Of a DNA stretch of 64,000 nucleotides, positions 22,446 through 31,053 are shown piece by piece. The position numbers and the translations under genes are program-made. Each line of letters starts with the position of its first letter. Within the stretch, counting starts at the first letter, position 1. Under the pieces are notes generated by a model. It saw only the letters and a program-made list of their open reading frames with translations, was not told the origin of the DNA and did not search any database. Source of the DNA: Roseivivax jejudonensis (GTDB lineage: Bacteria; Pseudomonadota; Alphaproteobacteria; Rhodobacterales; Rhodobacteraceae); contig NZ_FWFK01000004.1 of the NCBI RefSeq assembly GCF_900172265.1, positions 434,001 to 498,000 on the forward strand. Direction: 5' to 3'.

Positions 22446-23164
22446 GCCGCGCCGCGGATGCGCCGCGCCACCCGCGCGCCGACCCATTCGGAGGCAAAGA
22501 GCGCGGCCAGCGCGATGACCACGGACACGAGAACGAGCGCAAGTGCGGCGCGCTCGCCGCCCGGTGCCTGCAGGAAGGCATAGATCGCCGAGGGGATCGT
22601 GCGCGTTTCGCCGGGGATGTTCGACACGAAGGTGATGGTCGCGCCGAACTCGCCCATCGCCTTGGCGAAGGCGAGAATCGCACCGGCGACGATGCCCGGC
22701 GCCACGAGCGGCAGCGTCACCGTCGCGAACACCCGCGGCCCCGAGGCGCCCAGCGTCGCCGCCGCCGCCTCCAGCCGCGGATCCACAGCCTCGAAGGCGA
22801 GCCGGATTGCGCGCACCATCAGCGGGAAGGCCATGATCGCCGCCGCGAGCGCCGCACCGGTCCAGCGAAAGGCCAGGCTGATCCCGAACAGCTGATCGAG
22901 CGCCGCGCCGAGCGGCCCCTGCCGCCCGAAGAGCACGAGCAGCACGTAGCCCGTCACCACCGGCGGCAGGATCAGCGGCAGGTGCACCAGCCCGTTCAGC
23001 ACCGCACGGCCCGGGAAGCGGCGCCGCGCCAGAAGCCACGCCGTCGCGATGCCGAACGGCAGGCTCGCCAGTGTCGCGACCAGCGCCACGCGCAGCGACA
23101 GGATCACCGCCTCGCGGATGCCGGGCCAGAGCTCGGGCCATGTCTCGGATCCGGGGGGCAGCAT
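22442..23164 (-). CDS. modB: Molybdate ABC transporter permease
   Basis: A 240-aa inner membrane protein with about five membrane helices. The EAA loop that contacts ModC reads LEAAAATLGASGPRVFATVT. Other typical blocks are LPPVVTGYVLLVLFG, FPLMVRAIRLAFE and AFAKAMGEFGATI. ATG 23164 lies five bases after the modA stop and the gene overlaps modC by four bases. Confidence 0.96.
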   Translation of the reverse strand: MLPPGSETWPELWPGIREAVILSLRVALVATLASLPFGIATAWLLARRRFPGRAVLNGLVHLPLILPPVVTGYVLLVLFGRQGPLGAALDQLFGISLAFRWTGAALAAAIMAFPLMVRAIRLAFEAVDPRLEAAAATLGASGPRVFATVTLPLVAPGIVAGAILAFAKAMGEFGATITFVSNIPGETRTIPSAIYAFLQAPGGERAALALVLVSVVIALAALFASEWVGARVARRIRGAA

Positions 23165-23169
23165 CCCGT

Positions 23170-23934
23170 TCAGCCCGGCGGGCCGAAGCCGTGACGCGCG
23201 AACACCGCCTGCGCGGCCGGACCCGCCAGCCAGTCGAGTAGCGCGCCAGCGGCCTCGGGCGAATCCGCCCCGGCGATCACCGCGCCAGGATAGACGATCG
23301 GATCGTGGCTCTCGGGCGGAAAGGTCCCGGCCACGTGCACGCGCGGCTCGGCCCGCGCGTCGGTGGCGTAGACCACGCCGAGAGGCGCCTCGCCCAGCGC
23401 CACCAGCGCGAGCGCGGCACGCACGTTGTCGGCCTGTGCGACGCGCGGCGCAAGCGCCTCCCACTGGCCGAGCCATGTCAGCGCCTGGCGCCCGTAGAGT
23501 CCCGCCGGCACGGCGTCCACCAGCGCCATGGCAAGCCGCCCCTCTTCTCCGAGGCGAGCGGGGATATCGAACTCGGGCGACATCGGCACCGGTGCGATGC
23601 GCAGCCCGCCATGGCCGACGAGGACAAGCGCGTTCGTCATCAGGACGCGCCGGCTCTCAACGTCGATCACGCCCTGTCCCTCGGTCCAGTCCATCCAGTC
23701 CGGGCTGGCCGAAACATAGAGATCGGCCGGCGCGCCCTGCGCGATCTGGCGCGCGAGCACGGAACTGCCGGCGGCCGCCACGGTCACGTCGTGCCCGGTC
23801 TCGTCCTCCCACAGCGCGGCCGCCTCCTCGAGCGCGGGGCCGAGGCTCGCCGCCGCGAAGACGGTCACCGTGTCGGCGAGCGCCGGTCGGGCGAGAAGAC
23901 AGAGGCTGAGGCTCAGGGCGAGGACGCGGATCAT
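23170..23934 (-). CDS. modA: Molybdate-binding periplasmic protein
   Basis: A 254-aa substrate-binding protein. A signal peptide (1-20, ending RPALA) is followed by DTVTVFAAASLGPALEEAAA, the AGSSVLARQIAQGAPADLYV block whose Ser residues contact the oxyanion, and GVVYATDAR. It is the first gene of modABC. I see no clear ModE-type palindrome in the 140-base gap before the divergent ImuA-like gene. Confidence 0.96.
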   Translation of the reverse strand: MIRVLALSLSLCLLARPALADTVTVFAAASLGPALEEAAALWEDETGHDVTVAAAGSSVLARQIAQGAPADLYVSASPDWMDWTEGQGVIDVESRRVLMTNALVLVGHGGLRIAPVPMSPEFDIPARLGEEGRLAMALVDAVPAGLYGRQALTWLGQWEALAPRVAQADNVRAALALVALGEAPLGVVYATDARAEPRVHVAGTFPPESHDPIVYPGAVIAGADSPEAAGALLDWLAGPAAQAVFARHGFGPPG

Positions 23935-24039
23935 CGGGGGCCGGAGATGGGAAGCGGGTCGGCGGCACTGTCCCTGTCGATCGGCGCGAGCGCAAGGGCG
24001 CAGAAGGTCGGCCCCGCCACGGCGCCGCATGGATCGGAC

Positions 24040-24068
24040 TTGAGAACATTTGGTGAACACGCTATCTT
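24040..24068 (+). promoter_or_regulatory. Promoter of the ImuA-like gene with a LexA box in its spacer
   Basis: A -35 TTGAGA (24040-24045) and a -10 TATCTT (24063-24068) are 17 bases apart. The spacer holds GAAC-ATTTGGT-GAAC (24044-24058), which on the other strand is GTTC-N7-GTTC, the alphaproteobacterial LexA box. Bound LexA would cover the -35 and spacer. The expected start of transcription is at or next to the ATG at 24075, and no ribosome binding site is visible, so the mRNA may be leaderless. Confidence 0.75.
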
Positions 24069-24074
24069 TCCGCC

Positions 24075-24677
24075 ATGCTCGTCGCCCCTCTCGCCCGCAA
24101 ACCGCACGCCCCGCCGCCCGCGCTCACCCTCTGGGACGAGGTGACGCTGCCACTGGCGCGGGTGCACGAGATCTGCGGCCGGGCACGGCGCACGCTGGCG
24201 CTGCGGCTGGCGGCGCAGGCGGGCAGCCCGGTGATCTGGATCGCGCCGGCCTGGGGGCGAGATCCGCTCAATCCGCCGGGCATGGCGCCGCTGATCGACC
24301 CGGGCGAGGTAATCTTCGCCGCCGCGCGCCGCCCCGAGGATCTGCTCTGGGCGGCAGAGGAAAGTCTGCGGGCCGGCGTCGCGCCGGTGGTGGTCGCCGA
24401 GCTGCCCGAACCGCCGCCGCTGACTCCGGTCCGGCGGCTGCATCTCGCCGCCGAGGCGGGCGCGGAGATCGGGCGCTGCCGTCCGCTCGGGCTGCTGCTG
24501 ACGCCGGGATCGGGCGGTGCGCCGGGGGTGGAGACGCGGTTCCGGATGGAGCCCGCCCATGCCGGCGGACAGGATCACTGGCGGCTCGACCGGCTGCGCG
24601 CGCGCATGGCGCCGCCCTGCGCATGGCGCGTGGGCCCCGGCGGGATCGAAGCGCGGCTCGAACCTGACCTGACCTGA
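24075..24677 (+). CDS. ImuA-like SOS protein (RecA-fold relative)
   Basis: A 200-aa protein with the general pattern of ImuA/SulA-like proteins: VHEICGRARRTLALRLAAQA, then SPVIWIAPAWGRDPLNPPGM, VIFAAARRPEDLLWAAEESL, VVVAELPEPPPLTPVRRLHL and AAEAGAEIGRCRPLGLLL. ImuA works with ImuB and DnaE2 in mutagenic repair; neither partner gene is adjacent here, so this is an orphan. The strong LexA box directly upstream supports DNA-damage control. It has no intact Walker A motif. It is divergent from modA and convergent with clpS2. The name is a resemblance call from reading the sequence. Confidence 0.7.
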   Translation: MLVAPLARKPHAPPPALTLWDEVTLPLARVHEICGRARRTLALRLAAQAGSPVIWIAPAWGRDPLNPPGMAPLIDPGEVIFAAARRPEDLLWAAEESLRAGVAPVVVAELPEPPPLTPVRRLHLAAEAGAEIGRCRPLGLLLTPGSGGAPGVETRFRMEPAHAGGQDHWRLDRLRARMAPPCAWRVGPGGIEARLEPDLT

Positions 24678-24712
24678 GGCCCGTTCCGGCAGGCCGGACG
24701 CCCGCGCCGGTC

Positions 24713-25024
24713 TCACACCTCCTTTTCGGTCGTGAAGGCAAGCGGATAGCCGGCCTCGCGCCCCTTGTCGGTCGCGCGGCGCGCCTTTTCCTCGGCCACC
24801 TCGCGGGTATAGACGGCCACCACGCAGGCGCCCCGGCGATGCGCCGTCAGCATCACGCCGAGCGCCTCGCCCTCCGTCATCCGGAATACCGCCATCAGCA
24901 CAGCGATCACGAACTCGCGCGGCGTGAAGTCGTCGTTGAGCAGAATCACCTTGTAGAGCGGCGGCTTCTCGGGCTTCGCGCGCGTCTTCGTCTCGGGCGT
25001 CGGGGTCGTCACGGTCTGGGGCAT
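24713..25024 (-). CDS. clpS2: ClpS-like N-degron adaptor, ClpS2 type
   Basis: A 103-aa ClpS paralog. It carries the NDDFTPREFVIAVLMAVF and MLTAHRRGACVVAVYTREVA blocks. The N-degron pocket residues Asn-Asp-Asp and His are kept, but the Met of the canonical TPMEF motif, which gates the pocket, is Arg here (TPREF). This, and the ending AGYPLAFTTEKEV, mark the divergent ClpS2 group of alphaproteobacteria, which delivers a different set of substrates to ClpAP. A canonical clpS lies at 63.2 kb. ATG 25024 fits the family length. Confidence 0.92.
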   Translation of the reverse strand: MPQTVTTPTPETKTRAKPEKPPLYKVILLNDDFTPREFVIAVLMAVFRMTEGEALGVMLTAHRRGACVVAVYTREVAEEKARRATDKGREAGYPLAFTTEKEV

Positions 25025-25106
25025 GGTGCGCCTCCTGTCCGGTGCCCGGCAAGTGTCGCCCACACGACGCGCCCGGTCCAGAGCGCGCGGTCCCCCGGAC
25101 CAGCGG

Positions 25107-25967
25107 CTAGAGCAGCATCGACCAGAGATCGCGCAGCCGCTGCCACGATGCCTTGTCCGCAGCCGCGAGCAGGTAGCCGTCGGTCGTCCCGGCCCGGTAG
25201 TCCGACCCGTCGAGCATCGCCACGTGACCGCCCGCACGCGCCGCGATCAGCGCGCCGGCCGCGTGATCCCACGGCGACAGCCGCGCCGACAGCACGAAAT
25301 CCACCCCGCCCTGCGCAAAGGTGCGGAACTCGTGCGCCGCACAGCGCAGCGACACCACCCGCGCGAGCCGCGGCAGGGTCTGGGCAAAGCTGTCCTGCTT
25401 GTCCCGCGGCAGCAGGTGCATCGTCGCATAGCCCGACATCTGCTCGAGCTGCCCGCCACCCGACACCGAAAGCGTCCGCGGCCGCCGGCGCGACTGCACC
25501 ATCTCGGCTGCCTCGCCGGTCTCGGCCCAGACGCAATCGTCCATCACGGGGTCGTAGATCATCGAGAAGACCGGCGTGCCGAAACGCGTCATCGCCACCA
25601 TCACTCCGAAGAGCGGAAGGCCGTTCGCGAAGTTCCACGTCCCGTCCACCGGGTCGATCGCGAAGCCGAGCGGCGCGTCGTTGAGCGTCGCCACGATCTC
25701 GGGCCGCGCGCTCGCATCCTCCTCGCCCACGATGGTCGCGCCCGGCCACATCTGCGCGATCCCCCGCGCGATCATCTTCTCGGCCTCGCGGTCGGCGTCG
25801 GTCACCAGGTCGAGCGGCCCGCTCTTCTGCTGGATGTCCTCGGCGCCGAGGCCGCGAAAGCGGGGCAGGATCTCGGCCCGGGCGGCGCGCCGCACGAGGT
25901 TCAGAAGACGTGTCTTCTGGGCGCGGCTGATCTCGGCGCCGAGCGGCGCGGGCAGGCTCTCGGTCAT
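25107..25967 (-). CDS. Inositol monophosphatase family protein (HisN-type candidate)
   Basis: A 286-aa metal-dependent phosphatase. The metal site is built from DLVTDADREAE, IVGEED, IDPVDGTWNF (the DPxDGTxNF signature) and LSPWDHAAGALIAARAGG. In alphaproteobacteria such proteins often act as histidinol-phosphate phosphatase (HisN) or dephosphorylate other sugar and inositol phosphates, and sequence alone does not decide. It lies alone between the ybbP-like permease gene and clpS2, both on the same strand. Confidence 0.9.
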   Translation of the reverse strand: MTESLPAPLGAEISRAQKTRLLNLVRRAARAEILPRFRGLGAEDIQQKSGPLDLVTDADREAEKMIARGIAQMWPGATIVGEEDASARPEIVATLNDAPLGFAIDPVDGTWNFANGLPLFGVMVAMTRFGTPVFSMIYDPVMDDCVWAETGEAAEMVQSRRRPRTLSVSGGGQLEQMSGYATMHLLPRDKQDSFAQTLPRLARVVSLRCAAHEFRTFAQGGVDFVLSARLSPWDHAAGALIAARAGGHVAMLDGSDYRAGTTDGYLLAAADKASWQRLRDLWSMLL

Positions 25968-26054
25968 GGTCGGACGTCCCTTGTCGGCGGTGTCGCGCCC
26001 CGGCTTTAGGGGCCCGCGCCCGGGCGATCAAGACGATTGGCGCCCGCGCGGCGC

Positions 26055-28571
26055 TCACTCGCGCGCACGCAGGACCTGTGCGGGCCGCGCCGCGAGTGGT
26101 CGCCAGGCGAAGGCGAGGCCCGCCGCGAGCGTCGCCACCACGCCCCCCGCGACGATGCCGAGGGCCGACGGCCACACCGGCGAAAACGATGTCTCCATCA
26201 CGAAAGTCGACACCGCCCACCCGCCGCCGATGCCGGCGAAGATGGCGACGAGCCCCGCACCCGCGCCCAAAAGCCCGGCCCGAAGCGCGAAGCTCGCGAG
26301 GATGCGCCCGCGTGCGGCGCCCAGCGTCTTGAGCACCGCCGCCTCGTAGGTGCGCGCCTGCTCGCCCACCGCGGCCGCGCCAATCAGCACGAGAAACCCG
26401 GTCACCAGCGTCGCCGCCGCGCCCCAGCGCACCGCCTCCGACACCCCGGCCAGCAACTCGGACACCCTGTCGATCGCGTCGCGCACGCCGATCGCGGTGA
26501 CGTTTGGCATCTCGTCGGCGACCGCGCGCAGCACGTCGGCCTCCGCCTCCGCGTCGGCATAGACCGTCGAGATGAAGGTATGCGGCGCGTCCCGAAGCGC
26601 GGCAGGGTTCATCGCCATGATGAAGCCGATTCCGGCGGTCGAGAAATCGACGACCCGAAAGCTCGTGATCTCGGCGGTGATGTCGCGGCCGAGGATGTTC
26701 ACGGTGATCTCGTCGCCGAGTTCCAGCCCGATCTCGGCGGCCTCCTCGGCGGCAAAGCTGACCTGGGGCGGCCCGTCGTATCCCTCGGGCCACCAGTCGC
26801 CCGCCGTGATCCGGGTGTCCTCGGGCGGGCGCTCGGAATAGGTCACGCCGCGGTCGCCCCGGATCACCCAGTGTTCGCCCGCCACGTCCTGCGCGGACCG
26901 GCCGTTGATCTCGGTGATGATGCCGCGCAGCATCGGCGCGGACTGCACGCGCGCGACCGCCGGATCGCCTTCGACGATCTCGCGAAAGCGCGGCATCTGG
27001 TCCCGCTGGATATCGACGAAGAAATAGGACGGCGCGACCTCGGGAAGATCCCGGCTGATCGCGGCACGCAGGTTGCCGTCGATCTGGCCGATGGCCGCCA
27101 GCACGGCAAGCCCGAGGCCGAGCGACAGGACGACGGACGCCGCCTCGTCGCGCGGTCCGCCGATCGCGCCCAAGGCCCAGCGCAGCGCCGGGCGCCCCCG
27201 CGCCGCCGGTGCCGCCCGCCGCGCCAGCAGGCGCAGCCCGGCGGCAGCCGCGACGAGGACCAATAGCGAGCCCAGGATCCCGCCCGCCGTCCAGAGCGTC
27301 AGTTCGACCGCGCCGGAGAACAGGATCGCCAGACCCACGAGCGCCACGAGCAGCACCGCCGTCGCGGCGATGTAGCGCGGCGCGGGCAGCGCCCGCGCCG
27401 AGGCCAGCGCATCGCGAAAGAGAGTGGCTGCGCGCACCTCCTCGGTCCGGGCAAGCGGCCAGAGCGTGAACAGGAGGGCCGTCAGGATCCCGTAGATCGC
27501 CGCCTCGGCCAGCGGACCGGGATGCAGGCCGAACGCCGCCGGCACCGGCAGCGCATCCGAGATCAGCGGAGAGAAGACGAGCGGCAACGCCGCCCCGAGG
27601 CAGAGCCCGATGATGATTCCCAGAAGCGCGAGCGCGCCGACCTGCAGGAAATAGGTCTGGAAGATCGTCGCCCGCGTCGCGCCGAGCGTCCGCAGCGTGG
27701 CGATCACGCTCGTCTTGCGCGCAAGATAGGCGCGCACCGCAGCCGACACGCCGATGCCGCCGACGGCGAGCCCCGACAACCCGACGAGGATCAGGAAGGC
27801 TCCCAGCCGGTCCACGAACTGCGCGGTGCCGGGGGCCCCGTTGCGCGCGTCGCGCCAGCGGATGCCGGCATCGCGGTAGCGCCGCTCCGCTTCGGCCGCG
27901 AGCGCGTCGAGGTCGGCACCGTCCGGCAGGTCCAGCCGGTACTCCGTCTCGAAAAGCGTGCCAGGCGACAGCAGGCCCGTCCCGTCGAGCGCGTCGCTCC
28001 TCACGATGGTGCGCGGCCCCAGGTCGAACCCGCCGCCGGCATCGTCGGGCTCGGTCTCCAGCCGCGCGCGGAAGGTGAAGTCCTTGTCTCCCAGCCGCAC
28101 CGTGTCGCCCGGCGCGATGCCGAGCCGGTCCGCCAGGATCGGCGCCATCACCACGCCGTCGTCGGCCAACGCCTCCGACAGCGGCATCTCGGGCGACAGC
28201 TCGACCGCGCCCAGAAGAGGATAGGCGTCGTCCACCGCCTTGACCTGCGTCAGTCCGCGCTCGGCCCCGCCGTCGCGCGGCACCACGGCCATCGACCGGA
28301 AGTCCGCGATCTCCGACACCTCGTCGGAGATACTCTCGAGCCACGTGCGCTCGTCCTCGGTGGCGAAGCGATAGGTGAACTGCGCCTGCGCGTCGCCGCC
28401 CAGCAGCACCGCGCCCTGTTCTTCGAGCCCGGCCTGGATCGCGGAGCGCACCGAGCCGACGCCGGCGATCGCCGCGACCCCGAGCGCGAGGCAGGCGAGG
28501 AAGATCCGGAACCCGCGCAGCCCGCCGCGCAATTCGCGGCGCGCAAAGGTGGCCGCCGTCCGCAGGCTCAT
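26055..28571 (-). CDS. ABC transporter permease, YbbP-like (FtsX family)
   Basis: An 838-aa inner membrane protein with two FtsX-type domains. An N-terminal helix (residues 19-42) is followed by a large periplasmic domain (about 43-250), four helices (about 255-410), more helices near 440-500, a second periplasmic domain and three C-terminal helices. Blocks VGLSGLAVGGIGVSAAVRAY and TLRTLGATRATIF are typical, as is the C-terminal KTLGAARGRILASF. It is the partner of the upstream ATPase, with a 4-base ATGA overlap. E. coli YbbP is close in size; substrate unknown, possibly a lipid or envelope export role. Confidence 0.93.
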   Translation of the reverse strand: MSLRTAATFARRELRGGLRGFRIFLACLALGVAAIAGVGSVRSAIQAGLEEQGAVLLGGDAQAQFTYRFATEDERTWLESISDEVSEIADFRSMAVVPRDGGAERGLTQVKAVDDAYPLLGAVELSPEMPLSEALADDGVVMAPILADRLGIAPGDTVRLGDKDFTFRARLETEPDDAGGGFDLGPRTIVRSDALDGTGLLSPGTLFETEYRLDLPDGADLDALAAEAERRYRDAGIRWRDARNGAPGTAQFVDRLGAFLILVGLSGLAVGGIGVSAAVRAYLARKTSVIATLRTLGATRATIFQTYFLQVGALALLGIIIGLCLGAALPLVFSPLISDALPVPAAFGLHPGPLAEAAIYGILTALLFTLWPLARTEEVRAATLFRDALASARALPAPRYIAATAVLLVALVGLAILFSGAVELTLWTAGGILGSLLVLVAAAAGLRLLARRAAPAARGRPALRWALGAIGGPRDEAASVVLSLGLGLAVLAAIGQIDGNLRAAISRDLPEVAPSYFFVDIQRDQMPRFREIVEGDPAVARVQSAPMLRGIITEINGRSAQDVAGEHWVIRGDRGVTYSERPPEDTRITAGDWWPEGYDGPPQVSFAAEEAAEIGLELGDEITVNILGRDITAEITSFRVVDFSTAGIGFIMAMNPAALRDAPHTFISTVYADAEAEADVLRAVADEMPNVTAIGVRDAIDRVSELLAGVSEAVRWGAAATLVTGFLVLIGAAAVGEQARTYEAAVLKTLGAARGRILASFALRAGLLGAGAGLVAIFAGIGGGWAVSTFVMETSFSPVWPSALGIVAGGVVATLAAGLAFAWRPLAARPAQVLRARE

Positions 28572-29260
28572 TCCGCGGCCCGGAGCGTCGCGCCCTCGGC
28601 CCGGCCGTCGCGCAGCCGCACGACCCGGTCGCAGCGATCCGCCAGCGCGGGCGCGTGGGTGACGAGGACGAGCGTCGCGCCATGCCGATCGCGCAGCCCG
28701 AACAGCAGATCGACGATCGCCTCGCCGGTCTGGCCGTCAAGATTGCCGGTCGGCTCGTCCGCCAGCAGAATCTCGGGCCGCGGCGCCGCGGCGCGGGCCA
28801 GCGCCACGCGCTGCTGTTCGCCGCCCGACATCTGCGAGGGATAGTGATCGAGCCGCTGCCCGAGCCCGATCGCGTCGAGCTCGGCCCGGGCCCGGTCGAA
28901 GGCGTCCGGCGCGCCGGCAAGCTCCAGCGGCGTCGCCACGTTCTCGAGTGCGGTCATCGTCGGGATCAAATGGAAGGACTGGAATACCACGCCCATGTGA
29001 TCGCGCCGGAACCGGGCCAGCGCGTCCTCGTCCATCGCCGTGAGATCCTGCCCGAGCGCGCGCACGTCACCGCCCGTCGCGCGTTCGAGCCCGCCCATGA
29101 TCATCAAGAGTGACGACTTCCCCGACCCTGACGGCCCGACGAGGCCGAGCGTCTCGCCCCGCGCGACATCGAGCGTGATCCCGTGCAGGATCTCGACCGG
29201 GCCGGCATTGCCCATCAGCCGAAGGGTCACATCTTTGAGCGAAAGAACATGATCGGTCAT
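28568..29260 (-). CDS. ABC transporter ATP-binding protein, YbbA-like
   Basis: A 230-aa ATPase of the LolD/MacB-like group. Walker A is GPSGSGKSS, the signature is MSGGEQQRVALARAAA, Walker B is ILLADEPTGNLD, and the switch His is in VLVTHAPALADRCD. It overlaps the permease gene by four bases. It is divergent from the tesA gene 18 bases away, reproducing the E. coli tesA/ybbA-ybbP layout. Confidence 0.95.
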   Translation of the reverse strand: MTDHVLSLKDVTLRLMGNAGPVEILHGITLDVARGETLGLVGPSGSGKSSLLMIMGGLERATGGDVRALGQDLTAMDEDALARFRRDHMGVVFQSFHLIPTMTALENVATPLELAGAPDAFDRARAELDAIGLGQRLDHYPSQMSGGEQQRVALARAAAPRPEILLADEPTGNLDGQTGEAIVDLLFGLRDRHGATLVLVTHAPALADRCDRVVRLRDGRAEGATLRAAE

Positions 29261-29278
29261 TCGGAGGATACGCGCCCT

Positions 29279-29977
29279 ATGGTTTGCCTGACGCGATATG
29301 GGGCCGCGACGCGGCGCAGCAAGACGGCGCTCTGGCTCGTGGTCTGGGGCATGTCCGCCTCGGCGCCGGCGGCGCAGACGACGGAAATCGTCGCGCTCGG
29401 CGATTCGCTCACTCAGGGCTACGGCCTTATGGAGCAGAACGGCTTCGTCCCGCAGCTGGAGGCGTGGCTGACGGAGCGCGGACATGACGTGGACGTGATC
29501 AATGCCGGCGTCTCGGGCGACACGACAGCCGGCGGCCTGTCGCGCGTCGACTGGTCGCTGAGCGAGGAAACCGACGCCATGATCGTGGCGCTCGGCGGCA
29601 ACGACCTGTTGCGCGGGATCGACCCGGCAGTCTCGCGCGAGAACCTCTCCGGCATCCTCGACGTCGCCGCGTCGCGCGACCTGCCGGTGCTGCTTGCCGG
29701 CCTCACCGCACCGGGAAATTACGGCGCCGACTACAAGCAGTCGTTCGAGGCGATCTTTCCCGACCTCGCCGAGGAATACGACGCGCGGCTGTTTCCCGAT
29801 TTCCTCGGCCCCCTGCGCGAGGACGACGACACCGCGAGCATGCAGGGCTTCATGCAGTCCGACGGGATCCATCCCAACGCAGAAGGCGTGACGCGCATCG
29901 TCGAGGCGATCGGCCCCGAGGTGGAAGCGCTGATCGAGCCTGCGCCCGACGAGACTTCGGAGGCCGGGTCGAACTGA
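29279..29977 (+). CDS. tesA: Multifunctional acyl-CoA thioesterase/lysophospholipase, TesA-like arylesterase
   Basis: A 232-aa SGNH hydrolase secreted through an N-terminal signal peptide (residues 1-32, ending APAAQ). Block I is ALGDSLTQGYG with nucleophile Ser43, block III is ALGGNDLLRG and block V is DGIHPNAEG with the catalytic Asp and His. Enzymes of this type cleave thioesters, aryl esters and lysophospholipids. I chose ATG 29279, which has a GGAGG site 11 bases upstream; earlier in-frame ATGs would overlap the ybbA gene. It is followed one base later by the SRAP gene. Confidence 0.92.
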   Translation: MVCLTRYGAATRRSKTALWLVVWGMSASAPAAQTTEIVALGDSLTQGYGLMEQNGFVPQLEAWLTERGHDVDVINAGVSGDTTAGGLSRVDWSLSEETDAMIVALGGNDLLRGIDPAVSRENLSGILDVAASRDLPVLLAGLTAPGNYGADYKQSFEAIFPDLAEEYDARLFPDFLGPLREDDDTASMQGFMQSDGIHPNAEGVTRIVEAIGPEVEALIEPAPDETSEAGSN

Positions 29978-29978
29978 C

Positions 29979-30590
29979 ATGCCGGGGCGGCTCTTCATCG
30001 ACGCGCCGCTGGCCGACGCCGCCCGCGAGGCCGGCGTCCCCGCCCCGCCCGCGGCGGAGCCGCGCCTCGATATCTCGCCCGGCGAACCGCTCTGGACGCT
30101 GACAGTCGACGGGTTTCGCGAGATGCGCTGGGGGCTGATCCCCTCGGGCCGCACCAACGCGCGCGGCCGCCCGGTTCTCGAGACGCTGATCAACGCGCGG
30201 TCCGAAACCGTGTTCGACAAGAGCGCCTTCGCCGGGCTGAAGCGCGCGGTCGTGCCGATCAATGGCTGGTACGAATGGACCGGCCCGCCGCGGCGCAAGA
30301 CACGTTGGGCCCTGCGTGACCGGGACGGCGGCTGGCTGTGGTGCGCGGCTGTGTGGGACGAGTGGCAGGCGCCGGGCGGCACGAGGGTCGCGCAACTGGC
30401 GACTCTGACCTGCGCGCCCAACGCGGAGGTCGCGCCGATCCACGACCGCATGGGCGTCATGCTGTCGGCGGAGGCTATACGGACGTGGCTGAGGGGGGAC
30501 GAACCCGAGGCGCGCGCGCTGTGCACGCCGCTGCCGGACGGGCGAGTGGCCGTGTCCGAGACGCCGGCCCCGGACACGGCACGCGGCTAG
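29979..30590 (+). CDS. SRAP (YedK/HMCES) family protein with Cys2 replaced by Pro
   Basis: A 203-aa SOS-response-associated protein family member. Canonical SRAP proteins start MCGR; after Met removal the Cys bonds to abasic sites in single-stranded DNA. Here the start is MPGRLF, with Pro in place of Cys. The other active-site residues are kept: Asn72 in INARSET, Glu99 in PINGWYEW and His155 in APIHDRMGVML, and RWGLIPSG is intact. So the fold and DNA site look functional while the nucleophile is changed. The start codon cannot be moved, because MPGRLF is itself the family start. It is co-transcribed with tesA. Confidence 0.9.
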   Translation: MPGRLFIDAPLADAAREAGVPAPPAAEPRLDISPGEPLWTLTVDGFREMRWGLIPSGRTNARGRPVLETLINARSETVFDKSAFAGLKRAVVPINGWYEWTGPPRRKTRWALRDRDGGWLWCAAVWDEWQAPGGTRVAQLATLTCAPNAEVAPIHDRMGVMLSAEAIRTWLRGDEPEARALCTPLPDGRVAVSETPAPDTARG

Positions 30591-30603
30591 GCCGCGCGCA
30601 AGG

Positions 30604-30810
30604 TCACATGAGCTGCAGGTCGACCGCGGATTCGCGGCCGTCGCGGCCCGACTGGATCTCGAAAGACACTTTCTGGTTGTCCTGAAGACCGGTCAGGCCC
30701 GAACGCTCCACGGCGCTGATGTGAACGAACACGTCCTTCGATCCGCCATCGGGCGCGATGAAGCCGTAGCCTTTTGTAGCATTGAACCATTTGACGGTGC
30801 CGGTGGCCAT
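30604..30810 (-). CDS. Cold-shock domain protein (CspA family)
   Basis: A 68-aa single-stranded nucleic-acid-binding protein. RNP1 is KGYGFIAP and RNP2 is [26 protein letters not shown] is the classic start. GAGAGGAG lies seven bases before the ATG. The upstream gap (30811-31053) would include a structured 5' leader of the kind used for temperature control in csp mRNAs. Its stop is 13 bases from the convergent SRAP gene. Confidence 0.97.
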   Translation of the reverse strand: MATGTVKWFNATKGYGFIAPDGGSKDVFVHISAVERSGLTGLQDNQKVSFEIQSGRDGRESAVDLQLM

Positions 30811-31053
30811 CGTCGAACTCCTCTCGGAAGTGCTGCTGCCCGCGGGATTGCGGCAGAACGGCTCAGTCAGTGCTTGATCGAGGGACTGACGCTTCGGAGA
30901 GGACAGGTCGATAGAGATAACTTAGCGATCGCAAGTATGCGGAACCACCCGTCACGAAGCAAGACTGGAATACGTTTGCCGGCGGACTTGCCCTCCCCGC
31001 TCGGGACACCATCTGCTGACCGAACGTCGCACAGTCAGATCGGGAATGCTACA

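Noticed and set aside
25009-28920. A 1303-codon frame running through clpS2, the IMPase-family gene and the ybb genes
   Set aside because: It is out of frame with four well-supported genes on the same strand and has only Arg/Gly/Ala-rich low-complexity sequence.
30811-30930. RpoH-type promoter for the cold-shock gene (CTTG-N17-CTATCG on the minus strand)
   Set aside because: The -10 part differs from the alphaproteobacterial heat-shock consensus at several places, so support is too weak.
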